The notes beneath the pieces were generated by a model that worked only from the letters and a program-made list of their open reading frames with translations, made no database searches and was not told where the DNA came from. Shown piece by piece: positions 11,423-20,890 of a DNA stretch of 64,000 nucleotides; position 1 is the stretch's first letter; the number at the start of each line of letters is the position of its first letter. The stretch spans positions 87,001-151,000 of the forward strand of contig JAUCEF010000010.1 in the NCBI GenBank assembly GCA_033558025.1. Reading direction: 5' to 3'. A program made the translations under genes and the position numbers. The stretch comes from Phytophthora sp. 'mugwort'. Taxonomy: Eukaryota; Oomycota; Peronosporomycetes; Peronosporales; Peronosporaceae.

Positions 11423-13174
11423 TTAAAACCAGGACGACAAGCGCTTGGGTGGCGGGTTTTCTGCTCTGGGACGCTGCTCACTTGACATCTCCTCCTTCTC
11501 TTCTTTTTCCATCTTTGGCGGCTGAACTGGAGCTAGCGGCGGTGTAGGTCGCGCCCCGGGGTGAACATGACCGGGGACTTTGTACTTGCACAATACACAC
11601 TCAACAACGGGTGAAGCTACGACGATAGCCTCGACAACAACGGCATCTTCAGTCACCTCCTCTTCCTGAACAGGAGCGCTATCCGCTGTGTTGGCACTAT
11701 TGTCTTCTCCTTCGCTCGGCTCCTCGGTGAGCGAAGCAAGCTTCGGCACCGCTGACCGTCTTTGCAGTGTCTTTTTACGTCGCGGGCGACGTGACCGAGC
11801 ACCTGCACTTGCTGCCTCTGTGGAAACGTCCTTACCGAGAGCAGCAGCAGCTACCCGAGCCTGCTGTACATGCTCTCGATCCCGGTCGTCCATCCCCTCC
11901 TTGTCTTCATCGATATCGTCCAGTACAGCGACCGTTACACGACGAGAAATGCCGTAGATCCGCCGCGACTTACTATTGTCACTATCAACCTCCATGCTCG
12001 TCGCAGCGTCCCCCTTACTATTTTCGTTTTGCGTAGTCATTCTTTCACCTTGGGCTTCCTCGGCCTTGTAGTTCTCCGAATTACTGCGAAAACCTTGCGA
12101 GAAGAGATACCGCAATGCGCGCTTCTGCACGTTCAAGACTGGTCGCAACTTTAATGTGCTCTCAAACAGCAACCCGGACGTCGTACCATCCACGCGGAAC
12201 TCGCGCAGTTTCCCCTTGCTAGTGACCTCACATGTCTCGATCTCCACAAGTTCCTTCTCGATAAACGGAGGCTTGTGTGAGCAGAATCGTAGCCACTCGT
12301 GGAGCATCACGTCGTAGTCTCTGGGCTCCGCTTCCGTCGATAAACCTGCCTCCATATCCACGTCCTCATCCTCCGTCGTCGATAAACTACTAATGCTACT
12401 CAAATCGTTAGCACTCAAACTATGACGCATCCCCAGCCCAACTGACGGCGTCGTCAGTGGCATCGACCGTTTCGGCCAGCCTCTCTTGGGTGGACCAGTC
12501 AGCTCGAACACGAAGGGTGCGTTCACGGGTTCGTAGTTGTGTGTACAGACCGAAGCGTTAAAGTAGGTAATGACCCCATCTGGACTGGCACTGCGGCCAT
12601 ATCCTTCGTGTACGTGTCCGAAGACGTGCAATTTGGGTCGCACTCTGTCCTCCACCTCTCGGAGCAGGTCGGCGCAGCCCACGCGCTGGTGGCCGACGAG
12701 ATCCCCATGGCCCATGGGCGGCGTGTGCGTAATGAGCACGTCCGTGTCCGAGGGAATATGTCTCCATCTCTTGAGCAACGGGTCGCCCCTAGGCAGGTTA
12801 AACGCCCAGTTGCAAAACTCAGGCTGCCAGGGCGTCCCGTAGAAGAGAAAATCCTCGATGAGCACGGCCTCGTCCTCGAGGTACAGTGCATTCGTGAGCA
12901 GTGCGCGCACCTCGTCCGGGTCGTACTGCTGACGATGGCCATATTGATGCCAGAATCGCGGATAGAAGGCGCGATCGAAGGACGACTCGTGGTTACCCGC
13001 GATCACGAGCTTGTAGCGGTGCGGCAGCCGCCCCAGGAACTCGTTGAAGGCCAGCACTTCACTGCGCTCGCCCGTGTCCGTGAAATCGCCAGCGTGTACG
13101 AACACGTCGCCGTGCGGGACGGCCAGTGCATCATCGTGCAGCCCGTGCGTGTCCGACACGCACACCACCTTCAT
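11423..13174 (-). CDS. calcineurin-like metallophosphoesterase with long C-terminal extension
   Basis: A single-exon frame of 583 residues starting at ATG 13174. The first 230 residues are a calcineurin-like metallophosphoesterase with the metal-binding motifs in order: DTH (8-10), GDFTD (29-33), GNHE (60-63), HTPP (150-153) and FGHVHEGYG (185-193). The compact domain without insertions resembles the MPPED1/MPPED2 group of phosphodiesterases; the substrate cannot be told from sequence. The remaining 350 residues are unusual: a Ser/acidic linker, a folded-looking segment at about 290-375 (DVMLHEWLRF and GLLFESTLKLRPVLNVQKRAL), then charged low-complexity sequence with an RRPRRKK cluster and a Pro/Glu-rich tail. 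It is divergent from the zinc-knuckle gene with 211 bp between start codons, so the two probably share a promoter region. Long plus-strand frames across it are antisense shadows. Confidence 0.87.
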   Translation of the reverse strand: MKVVCVSDTHGLHDDALAVPHGDVFVHAGDFTDTGERSEVLAFNEFLGRLPHRYKLVIAGNHESSFDRAFYPRFWHQYGHRQQYDPDEVRALLTNALYLEDEAVLIEDFLFYGTPWQPEFCNWAFNLPRGDPLLKRWRHIPSDTDVLITHTPPMGHGDLVGHQRVGCADLLREVEDRVRPKLHVFGHVHEGYGRSASPDGVITYFNASVCTHNYEPVNAPFVFELTGPPKRGWPKRSMPLTTPSVGLGMRHSLSANDLSSISSLSTTEDEDVDMEAGLSTEAEPRDYDVMLHEWLRFCSHKPPFIEKELVEIETCEVTSKGKLREFRVDGTTSGLLFESTLKLRPVLNVQKRALRYLFSQGFRSNSENYKAEEAQGERMTTQNENSKGDAATSMEVDSDNSKSRRIYGISRRVTVAVLDDIDEDKEGMDDRDREHVQQARVAAAALGKDVSTEAASAGARSRRPRRKKTLQRRSAVPKLASLTEEPSEGEDNSANTADSAPVQEEEVTEDAVVVEAIVVASPVVECVLCKYKVPGHVHPGARPTPPLAPVQPPKMEKEEKEEMSSEQRPRAENPPPKRLSSWF

Positions 13175-13363
13175 GGCTCAGAACTGGTATATTGCGGTAG
13201 GTTACGCTTGCGGGCCACGCAGCCAAATTCTGTGATTTGGTCCTGCCTGCCTGTACCGCCGGTTGATTTACCGTAAGCTTGACAGTCGTACCCCATACTC
13301 AATTAAAGTGAGTCTCGGTTTTGTATTATGTAAGACTGACTGTGCGCCAACCAAAGACTGTCG

Positions 13364-13379
13364 GCTCAGTTTTCAATTT
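13364..13379 (+). promoter_or_regulatory. oomycete Inr/FPR core promoter match
   Basis: GCTCAGTTTTCAATTT fits the oomycete initiator plus flanking promoter region (GCTCATTYYNCAWTTT) with a single mismatch, and ends 6 bp before the ATG at 13386. This position implies a 5' leader of only about 15-20 nt, which is usual in oomycetes. Confidence 0.65.
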
Positions 13380-13385
13380 GTCAAC

Positions 13386-14192
13386 ATGGCGGAGGAGCTG
13401 TCCGAGGAGCGCAAGCAGATTCTGCAGAAGCGGCGCGAGCTGCGCAAGGCCAAGAAGGCCAAGGCCAAGCACTTCAAGGTGCAAAAGCAGCAGGCGCGCC
13501 GTGAGAAGAAGGCTGAGATTGTAGCCAAGATCCGCGCCAAGCGCGACGAGGCGCAGAGCTACGGCAACAGCGGCGAGGACGGCTGCTGGCTTTGCGGCGA
13601 GTCGACCCACCGCAAGCAGGACTGCCCCAACCGCGCGGCCGGAGATCTCAACAAGATCTGCTTCCAGTGCCGGCGCCGTGGCCACACGTCGCACAATTGC
13701 CCGCAGAACGGCGGCGGCGCCGGAGGCTTCGGCCATCAGCAACAGGCCGCCGTCTGTTTCAACTGCGGCGCCGCGAACCACGCACTTCGCGACTGCCCCA
13801 GACCAATGGAGAACGGTGGCGCCACGTATGCCACGTGCTTCGTATGCGGTCAGCAAGGTCACCTCAGCGGCAAGTGTCCACAGAACAAGATGGGCGTGTA
13901 CCCCAAGGGTGGCTGCTGCAAGCTCTGCAAGAGCATCGAGCACCTGGCACGCGACTGCCCGGCGGGCAACATTACAGCTGATGGCAGCAGCGGCGAGAAG
14001 AAGAACAAGAAGCTCACGTTTGCGGACGATGATGAGGATTACGTTGATACGGGCGACAAGACGGGCGACGCGCTCGACTCGTTCCAGCTAGGCCTGGACG
14101 GGGAGAACGACGACGGCGCCGACACGCAGAGCGATGACGGGCCCAAGAGCAACAAGAGTAGTAGGGTGCACCCCAAGCGGGTTAGATTCTAG
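13386..14192 (+). CDS. zinc-knuckle (CCHC) RNA-binding protein, ZCCHC9-like
   Basis: Single exon, 268 residues, starting at the ATG just after the core promoter match; an upstream in-frame extension to 13263 precedes the likely transcription start and is left out. Residues 1-55 are a highly basic helix-like region (KAKKAKAKH). Five CX2CX4HX4C zinc knuckles follow, beginning at residues 67, 92, 124, 151 and 178 (CWLCGESTHRKQDC, CFQCRRRGHTSHNC and so on). The last two, with CFVCGQQGHLSGKCP and GCCKLCKSIEHLARDCP, match the spacing and residues of human ZCCHC9, a nucleolar CCHC protein linked to rRNA and RNA-helicase regulation. The tail is acidic and ends in basic residues (HPKRVRF), also like ZCCHC9. 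It is convergent with the membrane-protein gene, 52 bp apart. Confidence 0.85.
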   Translation: MAEELSEERKQILQKRRELRKAKKAKAKHFKVQKQQARREKKAEIVAKIRAKRDEAQSYGNSGEDGCWLCGESTHRKQDCPNRAAGDLNKICFQCRRRGHTSHNCPQNGGGAGGFGHQQQAAVCFNCGAANHALRDCPRPMENGGATYATCFVCGQQGHLSGKCPQNKMGVYPKGGCCKLCKSIEHLARDCPAGNITADGSSGEKKNKKLTFADDDEDYVDTGDKTGDALDSFQLGLDGENDDGADTQSDDGPKSNKSSRVHPKRVRF

Positions 14193-14244
14193 ATACCTTC
14201 ACGCTTAGCGAATACATGTACCGGTATTGCCTCTATCCATCTAC

Positions 14245-14853
14245 CTACTCGGTCTTCTTGGCGCTCTGACTCTTGAGGTCGTCCGGGTTAATGTTATTCA
14301 TGCGCAGCAGCTCATTGAACTCCTCATCGTAGCGGTCCGTCTTGGGGTCAGCCACGCGCGGTCCGTGGTTCGGGTACTTGTCCTTGTAGCGCTTGAGCAT
14401 GCTGGCGTGCAGTTCGTTCCAGCTCACGTTATCGTCAGCGTCCTCTTTGTCCTTCTTCTCTCGTAATTCCTGCTCCACCTTGCGTAGGCCGTCGAACAGC
14501 TCCTTGGTCGGGTTCTTCTTCTTCTTCTTCTCGGAAATATTGTCGGTGCCCAGCGGTACAAGGCGCCCGCCGTCAGTCACGAGCTCCTCGATATTTTCTT
14601 CTTCTTCTTCCTCCTCCTCGGAGCTCTCAATGGTCAGCTCGGGCGACAGGTTTGGCCGTTGCTCCAGCTCTTGCGCCGTCGCCTCGTTATCCAGCTGCCG
14701 GTTGAACCAGCGCGCTCCCAGGAACAGCACCAGAAGCGCCACATAGTACTTAAGCACGGGCGCCAGGAGGGACACGAAGTCCCAAAGCGAGCGTGGTGCC
14801 GGGGGTAGCTTCAGCACGTCCGCCTGCTCGTACTCCCCCTCGTACTCAGCCAT
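14245..14853 (-). CDS. conserved-looking single-pass membrane protein of unknown function
   Basis: Single exon, 202 residues, start ATG at 14853. Residues about 26-47 form one hydrophobic segment (LAPVLKYYVALLVLFLGARWF), followed by a long hydrophilic region with a run of glutamates (about 78-88), a lysine run (about 108-112) and a charged helical, coiled-coil-like stretch (LRKVEQELREKKDKEDAD). The layout suggests a small tail facing one side and a charged domain facing the cytosol, in the ER or another endomembrane. There is no signal peptide. I do not recognise the family; a selenoprotein S-like layout is comparable, but there is no sequence match I can support. It is divergent from the kinase gene with 164 bp between start codons. 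Confidence 0.75.
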   Translation of the reverse strand: MAEYEGEYEQADVLKLPPAPRSLWDFVSLLAPVLKYYVALLVLFLGARWFNRQLDNEATAQELEQRPNLSPELTIESSEEEEEEEENIEELVTDGGRLVPLGTDNISEKKKKKNPTKELFDGLRKVEQELREKKDKEDADDNVSWNELHASMLKRYKDKYPNHGPRVADPKTDRYDEEFNELLRMNNINPDDLKSQSAKKTE

Positions 14854-15017
14854 CGTCGCTTTAAAAGCAATTATTAATAATTGTATTATATACCAATAGA
14901 GCGATACCGAGTAATACCGGTATCAGTTTCTTATCTGGAATCCATTTGAATTTAAGTTGCGTGGAAGTTGCAAACTCTAAGCAACGCATTTCTACAGTCT
15001 CCTGAGGCTTTTATCGG

Positions 15018-16489
15018 ATGGGCAATCAGGCGTCGGCGCTGGAGATCGAGGACGCCGCCGCGCGCCAAATGCTGCGCGGCGGTCGCAACACACGTGTACT
15101 GGACCTGCCACCGGAGCTGAACGCCGTCGAATCGAGCAGCTCCGAGCCCCAGACGCCCATTACATCCCGCGAACCGTCGAGTTCTAGTGATCACCCGCCG
15201 GAGGCGAGTCCCGCGGCGCCACGCCGTCGTGTGGAGGAGTTTTACGACGTGCAGAGTGAAATGCTGGGGCGGTACGCCGCGCTTTCTGCACCCCGCGACG
15301 ATTTACACGCTCGGTACGCTAATTTGTGGCTGTTGTTGACTCCAGAGGACACTATGCGACCGTGTGTCGCGGCCGCTGCCGCCGCACAGGCCGCCCCGTG
15401 GCCATCAAAAAGATCAAGCGGTTCCTGACTGACCCGAGGCGACTGCGCGCCGAGATCACGGCACTGCGCCGCGTTAAGCAGCACCCGCACATCGTGGAGC
15501 TCATCGACGTGTTCGAGACCACACGCGAGGTGCACCTCGTGCTGGAGCTCTGCACGGGCGGTGAGCTGTTCGAGAGACTGGCCGAGAAAGGAGCGTACTC
15601 AGAAGCGGACTGTGTACGCCATGTGAGGGACATGGCACGCGCTGTGCAGTATCTTCACGAGTACGTGGACAATCGTCGACGAATTGCTTGAGATTTGCTT
15701 GGCTGCTAACTCTGTTACTTTATTGCTTGGCTGTTAACTATTACTTCGTTACTGTCCAGGTGCGGCATCGTGCATCGGGACTTGAAGCCCGAGAACATTT
15801 TGCTATCGACACCTGACGACCACGATGCGGTAGTGAAGGTGGCGGACTTTGGACTGGCCAAGGTTTTTGTAGGTACCAATCTCAAGACCAAGTGCGGCAC
15901 GTGGGGGTACTCGGCCCCAGAGATGATTTCCGGATCGGGATCAGTGTTTGGCTACGATGACAAGGTGGATTCGTGGAGTTTGGGGACGATTCTGTACATT
16001 TTGCTGTGTGGATATCACCCCTTCGACCCTGAAGGCGAACGTTCGGACAACGAGATGATTGCGAGCATCAAAGCTTGCAGCTTCGAGTTCGACGACGATG
16101 GGTGGACTACTATCAGTGACGGTGCCAAGGACCTCGTGCGGCATTTGCTGGTGCTGGACCCTGACGACCGTTTCAGCATGAAGCAGGTGCTGGAGCATCC
16201 GTGGATCACGGGATCCCCCTCATTTGTGGCTCTTCACGCCTCGGAGGTACCGCTCTCGCCAACCATTCATTATGAGCTGGCCAAATATCGAGAACACACG
16301 AAGCAAAAGGTATGTTATGTTGTCCGTGATGTGAGCTGAAAAGTTCCTTGGTGCTGAGCGATGGTCTAATGTATCTTGAGATTATGCGTTTTGGTCTGGG
16401 TGGCCTTGCTTCGCTAGTCGGGTTTTGGTTCGTACGACGATCACGGCGATGACGATGGCGGTGACAATGGGAATGGCAGCGTCGACTAA
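15018..16489 (+). CDS. CaMK-type serine/threonine protein kinase, probably N-myristoylated
   Basis: Four exons: 15018-15271, 15346-15660, 15760-16309 and 16418-16489, giving 396 residues. The first junction was chosen because it restores the glycine loop LGRGHYATV (82-91), which neither frame gives alone. The N-terminus MGNQAS fits the N-myristoylation consensus. Kinase motifs in order: VAIKK with K106, HRDLKPEN with catalytic D197, DFG at 219-221, and GTWGYSAPE at 236-244, ending with the HPWITG motif typical of CaMK kinases. No EF hands follow, so it is not a CDPK. The short tail is Gly/Asp-rich (GDDDGGDNG). The family phosphorylates Ser/Thr in calcium or stress signalling; the substrate is unknown. 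Membrane attachment is inferred from the myristoylation motif. All catalytic residues are present. Confidence 0.88.
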
Positions 16490-17281
16490 TGCGAGTAAAC
16501 GTTCGCGTACGTCTCTGCAGTCAGTCAAACTGCCTACTGACAGCGAAACCTCTGTTCAAGTATCTTTTCCCAAGCGCTAAGGCGGAGATATCTACATAAA
16601 TGAACTATTTAAATATTCGTAGACTATCAGGGTAAAGGAACTCAACACATGACATGGTAATTTTCAGTAAGTAGTACGAAGCCATTGGTGTGTGAACAAA
16701 ACATTCGTACAAAGTGTTTTATGTAATGCTGATAATCGTCTGAAGTTCAGAATTGCAGTTAGTCGTAGACTGTAACGTCGTTGTGTTGCTTCCAGGTAGA
16801 ATTGATGGCTGCGTCGTTCATTAGGCGGTTGAACATTTTTTCAGGCTAAGGGCCCGCTACTCATTTTGCTATATATATCTCGTCATGTAGCCTAGGAACT
16901 ACCGTTTAACAATCGACAGGCCAGGTCATCATCGTGACAGGAGAGTTTTTCGAAGCTAAGTGCAGTCATCGGCGCCTTAACATTGAAATGTACATGTATC
17001 ATGCCTACACAAAACTCTCATTATGCTGCAAAACACAGGATAAGCAAACAAAACTACAACGAAATGCATGGAGCCTGCAATATATCAAGCAATTGGTGTC
17101 ACTTGAAAACAAATCTGCGCCATCTACATGTAGTCATGTTTTATGACAAGCTGCTGCTTTGGTGCAGACTCACCAGCGTATCATCGATAGAATGGAGGAA
17201 ACGCATCACCAACTCGATAGCGACAAAGCACAAAGTCTGGTACAATTTTAACTCAAATGTCAAGGTTACTGTGTTAAAGTG
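16490..17281. other. convergent intergenic region
   Basis: Sequence between the kinase and transporter 3' ends. Short frames carry no motif. It is moderately AT-rich and should hold both transcript ends; I see nothing else in it. Confidence 0.5.
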
Positions 17282-19234
17282 CTAGCTGCGTTGACCCAGA
17301 TGATCGCCTGCCACGGTCTCATCCGTGTTCTCGGCAATAACCTTAAGAGCCATAATGTCGTCGTTGACGTTACAGATGGCTGATAGTCGATCAGCAAAGA
17401 AGTCCATAGCAACGTAGAGTGCCCACGTAGATGGTAGCGTACTAACTCCAAAGACAGTTTTGTACATGGTGGACATGAGCACCATGCCTCCATTTGGCAC
17501 AGGAGGCGTAGCAGCGCACGCGACAAGCGTGAGAAAGAAAATGAGTACAAGCCGTAGGAACGTGAGCTCGCCCCCATTGCCGGACGATTCGGCCAAGAAG
17601 ATAATTCCAACCGGATAGTACCAGCCTGAACCAGACATGTTGGTGACGACGCCGATGGAGATGACGAAGGTGGCGATCGACTGTGAACACACGCGAGCCT
17701 TCTGAACACAACCGAGAGTCACAGGAGCAGTTGCCAGTGACGACGAAGAGCCGAATGCGAAGAGATAGGACCGGAGCATATGGTGCATGTGCGCGTACGG
17801 GTTGCAGCGAGCGAGCAGGAAGATAACGAACGGGTAGACGACCAAGATCTGTAGTCCTGTGGCTGAGACACAAGCCACAAGGAACATATAGACCTTGGGG
17901 AGCTCAGTTACAGCGTCTTGGTTCGATGCAAAAGCTCCTGAGATGGTGGAGACGACGGCGACAGGCGTGATCCAGATAACCCACTCTATAGCCATGAAAA
18001 ACGTGTTACGCAGCTGTAAGAGCACCAGATAGAGGTAATTCACACGACGAGTCTTGGAGAAGTAGCTTCGGCCTGCAATGGAGCCCATTACCATGGCAAA
18101 GGCAATGATAGCCAACAGATCACTGTCAGCCAAAGACGAGAAGATGTTGTCCGGCACAACCGCCTCCAGTGTCGAGATGAGCTGCTTGCTCAGTGTGAGA
18201 TCAGTGATGACGGCGTCACTGTTCGTCTTGAAGACCTTGTTGACGTCGTCAAGCACAAAGGCGTTGGCCAGGGACAGCTCCGTCGCATTGGAAGAGCAGG
18301 TGATACTGTTATTGCTCAGTAGCTCGAGCATCAGTCCGTTCGGACAGGTCAACCCTACAGCATTAGCGTCTGGACTGGCATATTTGTTGTTGAGACGGAA
18401 GAGCGGACGGAACGCGAAGGCGACGCTGATGCCTAAGGTCGTTGAGACCACCCACCCGGTCGCGAAGATCTTGAGCGTCTGCAGTCCGACAATCGAGACT
18501 TTGCCCACAAACACAATGTCTCCCACAGCTACAGCCACAGAGCAGAAGACGTAGGGCACCACAAGAGCATTCACGGCTCGTAGGAACAAATCACCAGGTA
18601 GCGAGATCCACTGCGCCGCAAGTTCCGAGACGCCAACATGAGCTAACACGATCCCAAGCGCGAGACCGATGATGGCGCCGATGATCATGTACCGGACGGA
18701 CAGTTTGAGGTTGTTGCTGTTGCCTCGAAAACCCCTGGTCGGGTCCGGTCGTACATTCTCCGGTGGGTCCGTACTGGAGATGAACGGCATCGCTGTGGGT
18801 TCCACGTTGGCGTAATCTGTCGGAGGCGACAAGGAATTCGACAGCGAATTGTCCGGTGCATTCTCCTTCATGAACGCCGCCACGGGGTTCGGATTCTGGC
18901 GGTTCGTGGTGAAGTCGGTGCGGATGCCATCGCCTGATTCGTGGATCGTCGTCTGGGTCGTCATAGTGGCGGCGGCAGGACGGCGCCCGGTCGTAAAGTC
19001 TGTACGTAGGTAGTTGGTCGTAGGCGGCGGCGGTGCTTGGGGTACAACGTTTTGCAGCATGGGAGGCGTCGAGGGCACGAAAAGCCCGTCGTTGCCGCTC
19101 GAACCGGTACGCGGGTCATCCGTCGACGGCTGGTTTTGGCCGTCGCGAATGATGCGCTGTTGCTCCTCGTCCAGTAGCATGATGGGCGCGAGCGGGTGCA
19201 CGCCGACGGCGTTGGCGAAGACGTCCATGGGCAT
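17282..19234 (-). CDS. SLC1/DAACS-family dicarboxylate or amino-acid:cation symporter
   Basis: Single exon, 650 residues from ATG 19234 (the frame is open a little further only to a TTG). The first ~170 residues are hydrophilic and Pro/Ser/Thr-rich, with a repeated RTDFTT motif. The rest has the hydrophobic segments of a glutamate transporter-type fold: the serine-rich hairpin SSSSLATAPVTLGC (about 492), the TM7 motif as NMSGSGWYYP (about 530) instead of NMDGT, and TM8 with DFFADRLSAICNVNDD (about 610-625). Aligned by eye to GltPh, the Asp390, Asp394, Asn401 and Asp405 equivalents are kept, but Arg397 and Thr398, which bind the substrate side chain and amino group, are Ser and Ala. Cation coupling is therefore plausible, while the substrate may not be glutamate or aspartate. 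Location is probably the plasma membrane. Confidence 0.87.
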   Translation of the reverse strand: MPMDVFANAVGVHPLAPIMLLDEEQQRIIRDGQNQPSTDDPRTGSSGNDGLFVPSTPPMLQNVVPQAPPPPTTNYLRTDFTTGRRPAAATMTTQTTIHESGDGIRTDFTTNRQNPNPVAAFMKENAPDNSLSNSLSPPTDYANVEPTAMPFISSTDPPENVRPDPTRGFRGNSNNLKLSVRYMIIGAIIGLALGIVLAHVGVSELAAQWISLPGDLFLRAVNALVVPYVFCSVAVAVGDIVFVGKVSIVGLQTLKIFATGWVVSTTLGISVAFAFRPLFRLNNKYASPDANAVGLTCPNGLMLELLSNNSITCSSNATELSLANAFVLDDVNKVFKTNSDAVITDLTLSKQLISTLEAVVPDNIFSSLADSDLLAIIAFAMVMGSIAGRSYFSKTRRVNYLYLVLLQLRNTFFMAIEWVIWITPVAVVSTISGAFASNQDAVTELPKVYMFLVACVSATGLQILVVYPFVIFLLARCNPYAHMHHMLRSYLFAFGSSSSLATAPVTLGCVQKARVCSQSIATFVISIGVVTNMSGSGWYYPVGIIFLAESSGNGGELTFLRLVLIFFLTLVACAATPPVPNGGMVLMSTMYKTVFGVSTLPSTWALYVAMDFFADRLSAICNVNDDIMALKVIAENTDETVAGDHLGQRS

Positions 19235-20890
19235 TTTCGTGCACTGAGTTGTGTGCAAGAGGGACAGAGGAGAAATGCGACTGGAAAGAAGGAGAATAGA
19301 GCCTCCTCCTCAGAACAGTCTCCGCTATTTTCACGACCATGTGCCGGAGGTGGGAACAGGTCTACTCTATTCCTAGGGCTCACATCGCGATAACGACACG
19401 GGATTAGCACGCGAACGGAGACTGGCCAAGTCAAGAGAGTCAGAGCGCAGAGACTTCACCACATGCCCACACTGGCAGGTGGTGCATGCTGACGAAGGTG
19501 GCCACGAGGTCTGCTTCAGCGAGAGAGCACTCGTGTCGTATTTATTTACACGTCTGCTTAATATCAGTTAGCTGTGGAGCGAAGGGCGACTGTATCGTAG
19601 CAGATACATGAAGCGTAGAGGCCACCGAAGTTGGCAATAGCGTAACATCTTGGACGTCGAATACCGACCTCCTTCTCGGTGCTGAGACTTGTGGTGATGC
19701 AGCTCGCAATTGACGACAGGTTGGGTGGCTGCGTCCAGAGCGGACAGTGCGACGCTAAAGTGAACTCGAGTTGACGTTGAAGAGCGCAGCCACTCGCTAT
19801 CAGATGCCACGGCAAGTAATCGTATCTGCTGCGAGATGAATGGATACTTGTCGTCTGGCAGGTCGATGCCAGCGTCGAAGGAGCGTCACAGACGACAGAG
19901 AGCCACAAATTCATCGAACACCAACATTTCAATGCGATTGTGAACGTCCAAGCTCCATGAGACTCCGCACTCGACAAGCCCGGACCGCCGCGCACCGTCA
20001 CAGTGCAATTCGTACCCAACCAGTCAAGTCAAGACTCTTTACGCGACCATGGGCTCGACATTAAGAGCGTAATCCAGGAAAAGACGCGCTGTGCGGCGTT
20101 CAAGCTGTCGCTACGTAAGCTGCGCTCCAACACGCTCGCGCAAGGCCATGGAAGCGACGGAGCTGCGTCCCGTCGCGCTCGCCGGCGCTAGTCGAGGCTT
20201 TACAGGTTTTCGACGCAACCACTTCCGCCGGACACCATCAGGTGCGCTACATGAACAGTAGACGGACAGCTCCGGAGGCGGCAGTTCCTCGTCGACACAG
20301 ACGGAAAATCTGTCGAATGTATGAGCGAAAGTTTCGCCGCTTAGTATGAGTCGACAGTACGCCGACTTTTGCTCCTTGGGCTGCAAGTCGGCCTTAGTGC
20401 TTGGTCGCGGAAGTGCGTAGATAGTCAATCTCGTGGGCAAGAGGAACTCACGACATACTTAAGCGGCGTCCAAGAGTAGACGCCGCGTAAAACCTAATGA
20501 AAAGACAAACAGTAGATATTCACACTGAAGTGTCATTTACAACTCGCTCTGGGAATGAAAAACGGTAAGTAGCAAGACGCGTTGAAGATAATCATGGACA
20601 TCATTAGATAATCTTGGACATCACTAGTGTCCTTCAAGCGGTCGGTCTCTTTACACTCGCTCAGATGAACTATTAATAGCTACCAATTTACAACTCGGAA
20701 CTGGTTCGCCTTGACTGGTACACCTTGTCGTATATATCACTCCATCTGACTGGTCACCAATGCAGCCGTCAACAGACACCTGCTAATGGTGGTGACCTGT
20801 ACTCGCTTCAACTTTGAAATAACTACATTTCCATCCTGTCACTATGTCACTATTCCACTCAACTGGTCATTAACACATTGCACGATCACC
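19235..20890. other. divergent intergenic region with a possible decayed gene
   Basis: A 1.65-kb stretch between the transporter and WBP11-like starts. On the minus strand a frame at 20111-20440 (start MPTRLTIYALPRPS) and frames at 19568-20019 include protein-like runs (IEMLVFDEFVALCRL, then DAGIDLPDDKYPF) that resemble a PX-type domain, but they are separated by stops and I could not join them with convincing introns. It could be a small multi-exon gene or a pseudogene. A duplicated phrase (ATCATGGACATCATTAGATA / ATCTTGGACATCACTAG) occurs near 20590-20625. Confidence 0.35.

Noticed and set aside
12539..13276. 245-codon plus-strand frame over the phosphoesterase gene
   Set aside because: It is antisense to a frame with all metallophosphoesterase motifs and has no recognisable domain.
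13326..13943. 205-codon minus-strand frame rich in Ala/Leu
   Set aside because: Antisense shadow of the zinc-knuckle gene; composition follows from the complement of Lys/Arg/Gln codons.
15272..15345. Use of the later donor at 15318 for the first kinase intron
   Set aside because: It would leave an intron of about 30 nt and break the glycine loop; the donor at 15272 gives a 74-nt intron and LGRGHYATV.
19235..19258. TTG-initiated extension of the SLC1-type carrier
   Set aside because: A normal ATG lies at 19234 in the same frame, and eukaryotic TTG starts are unlikely.
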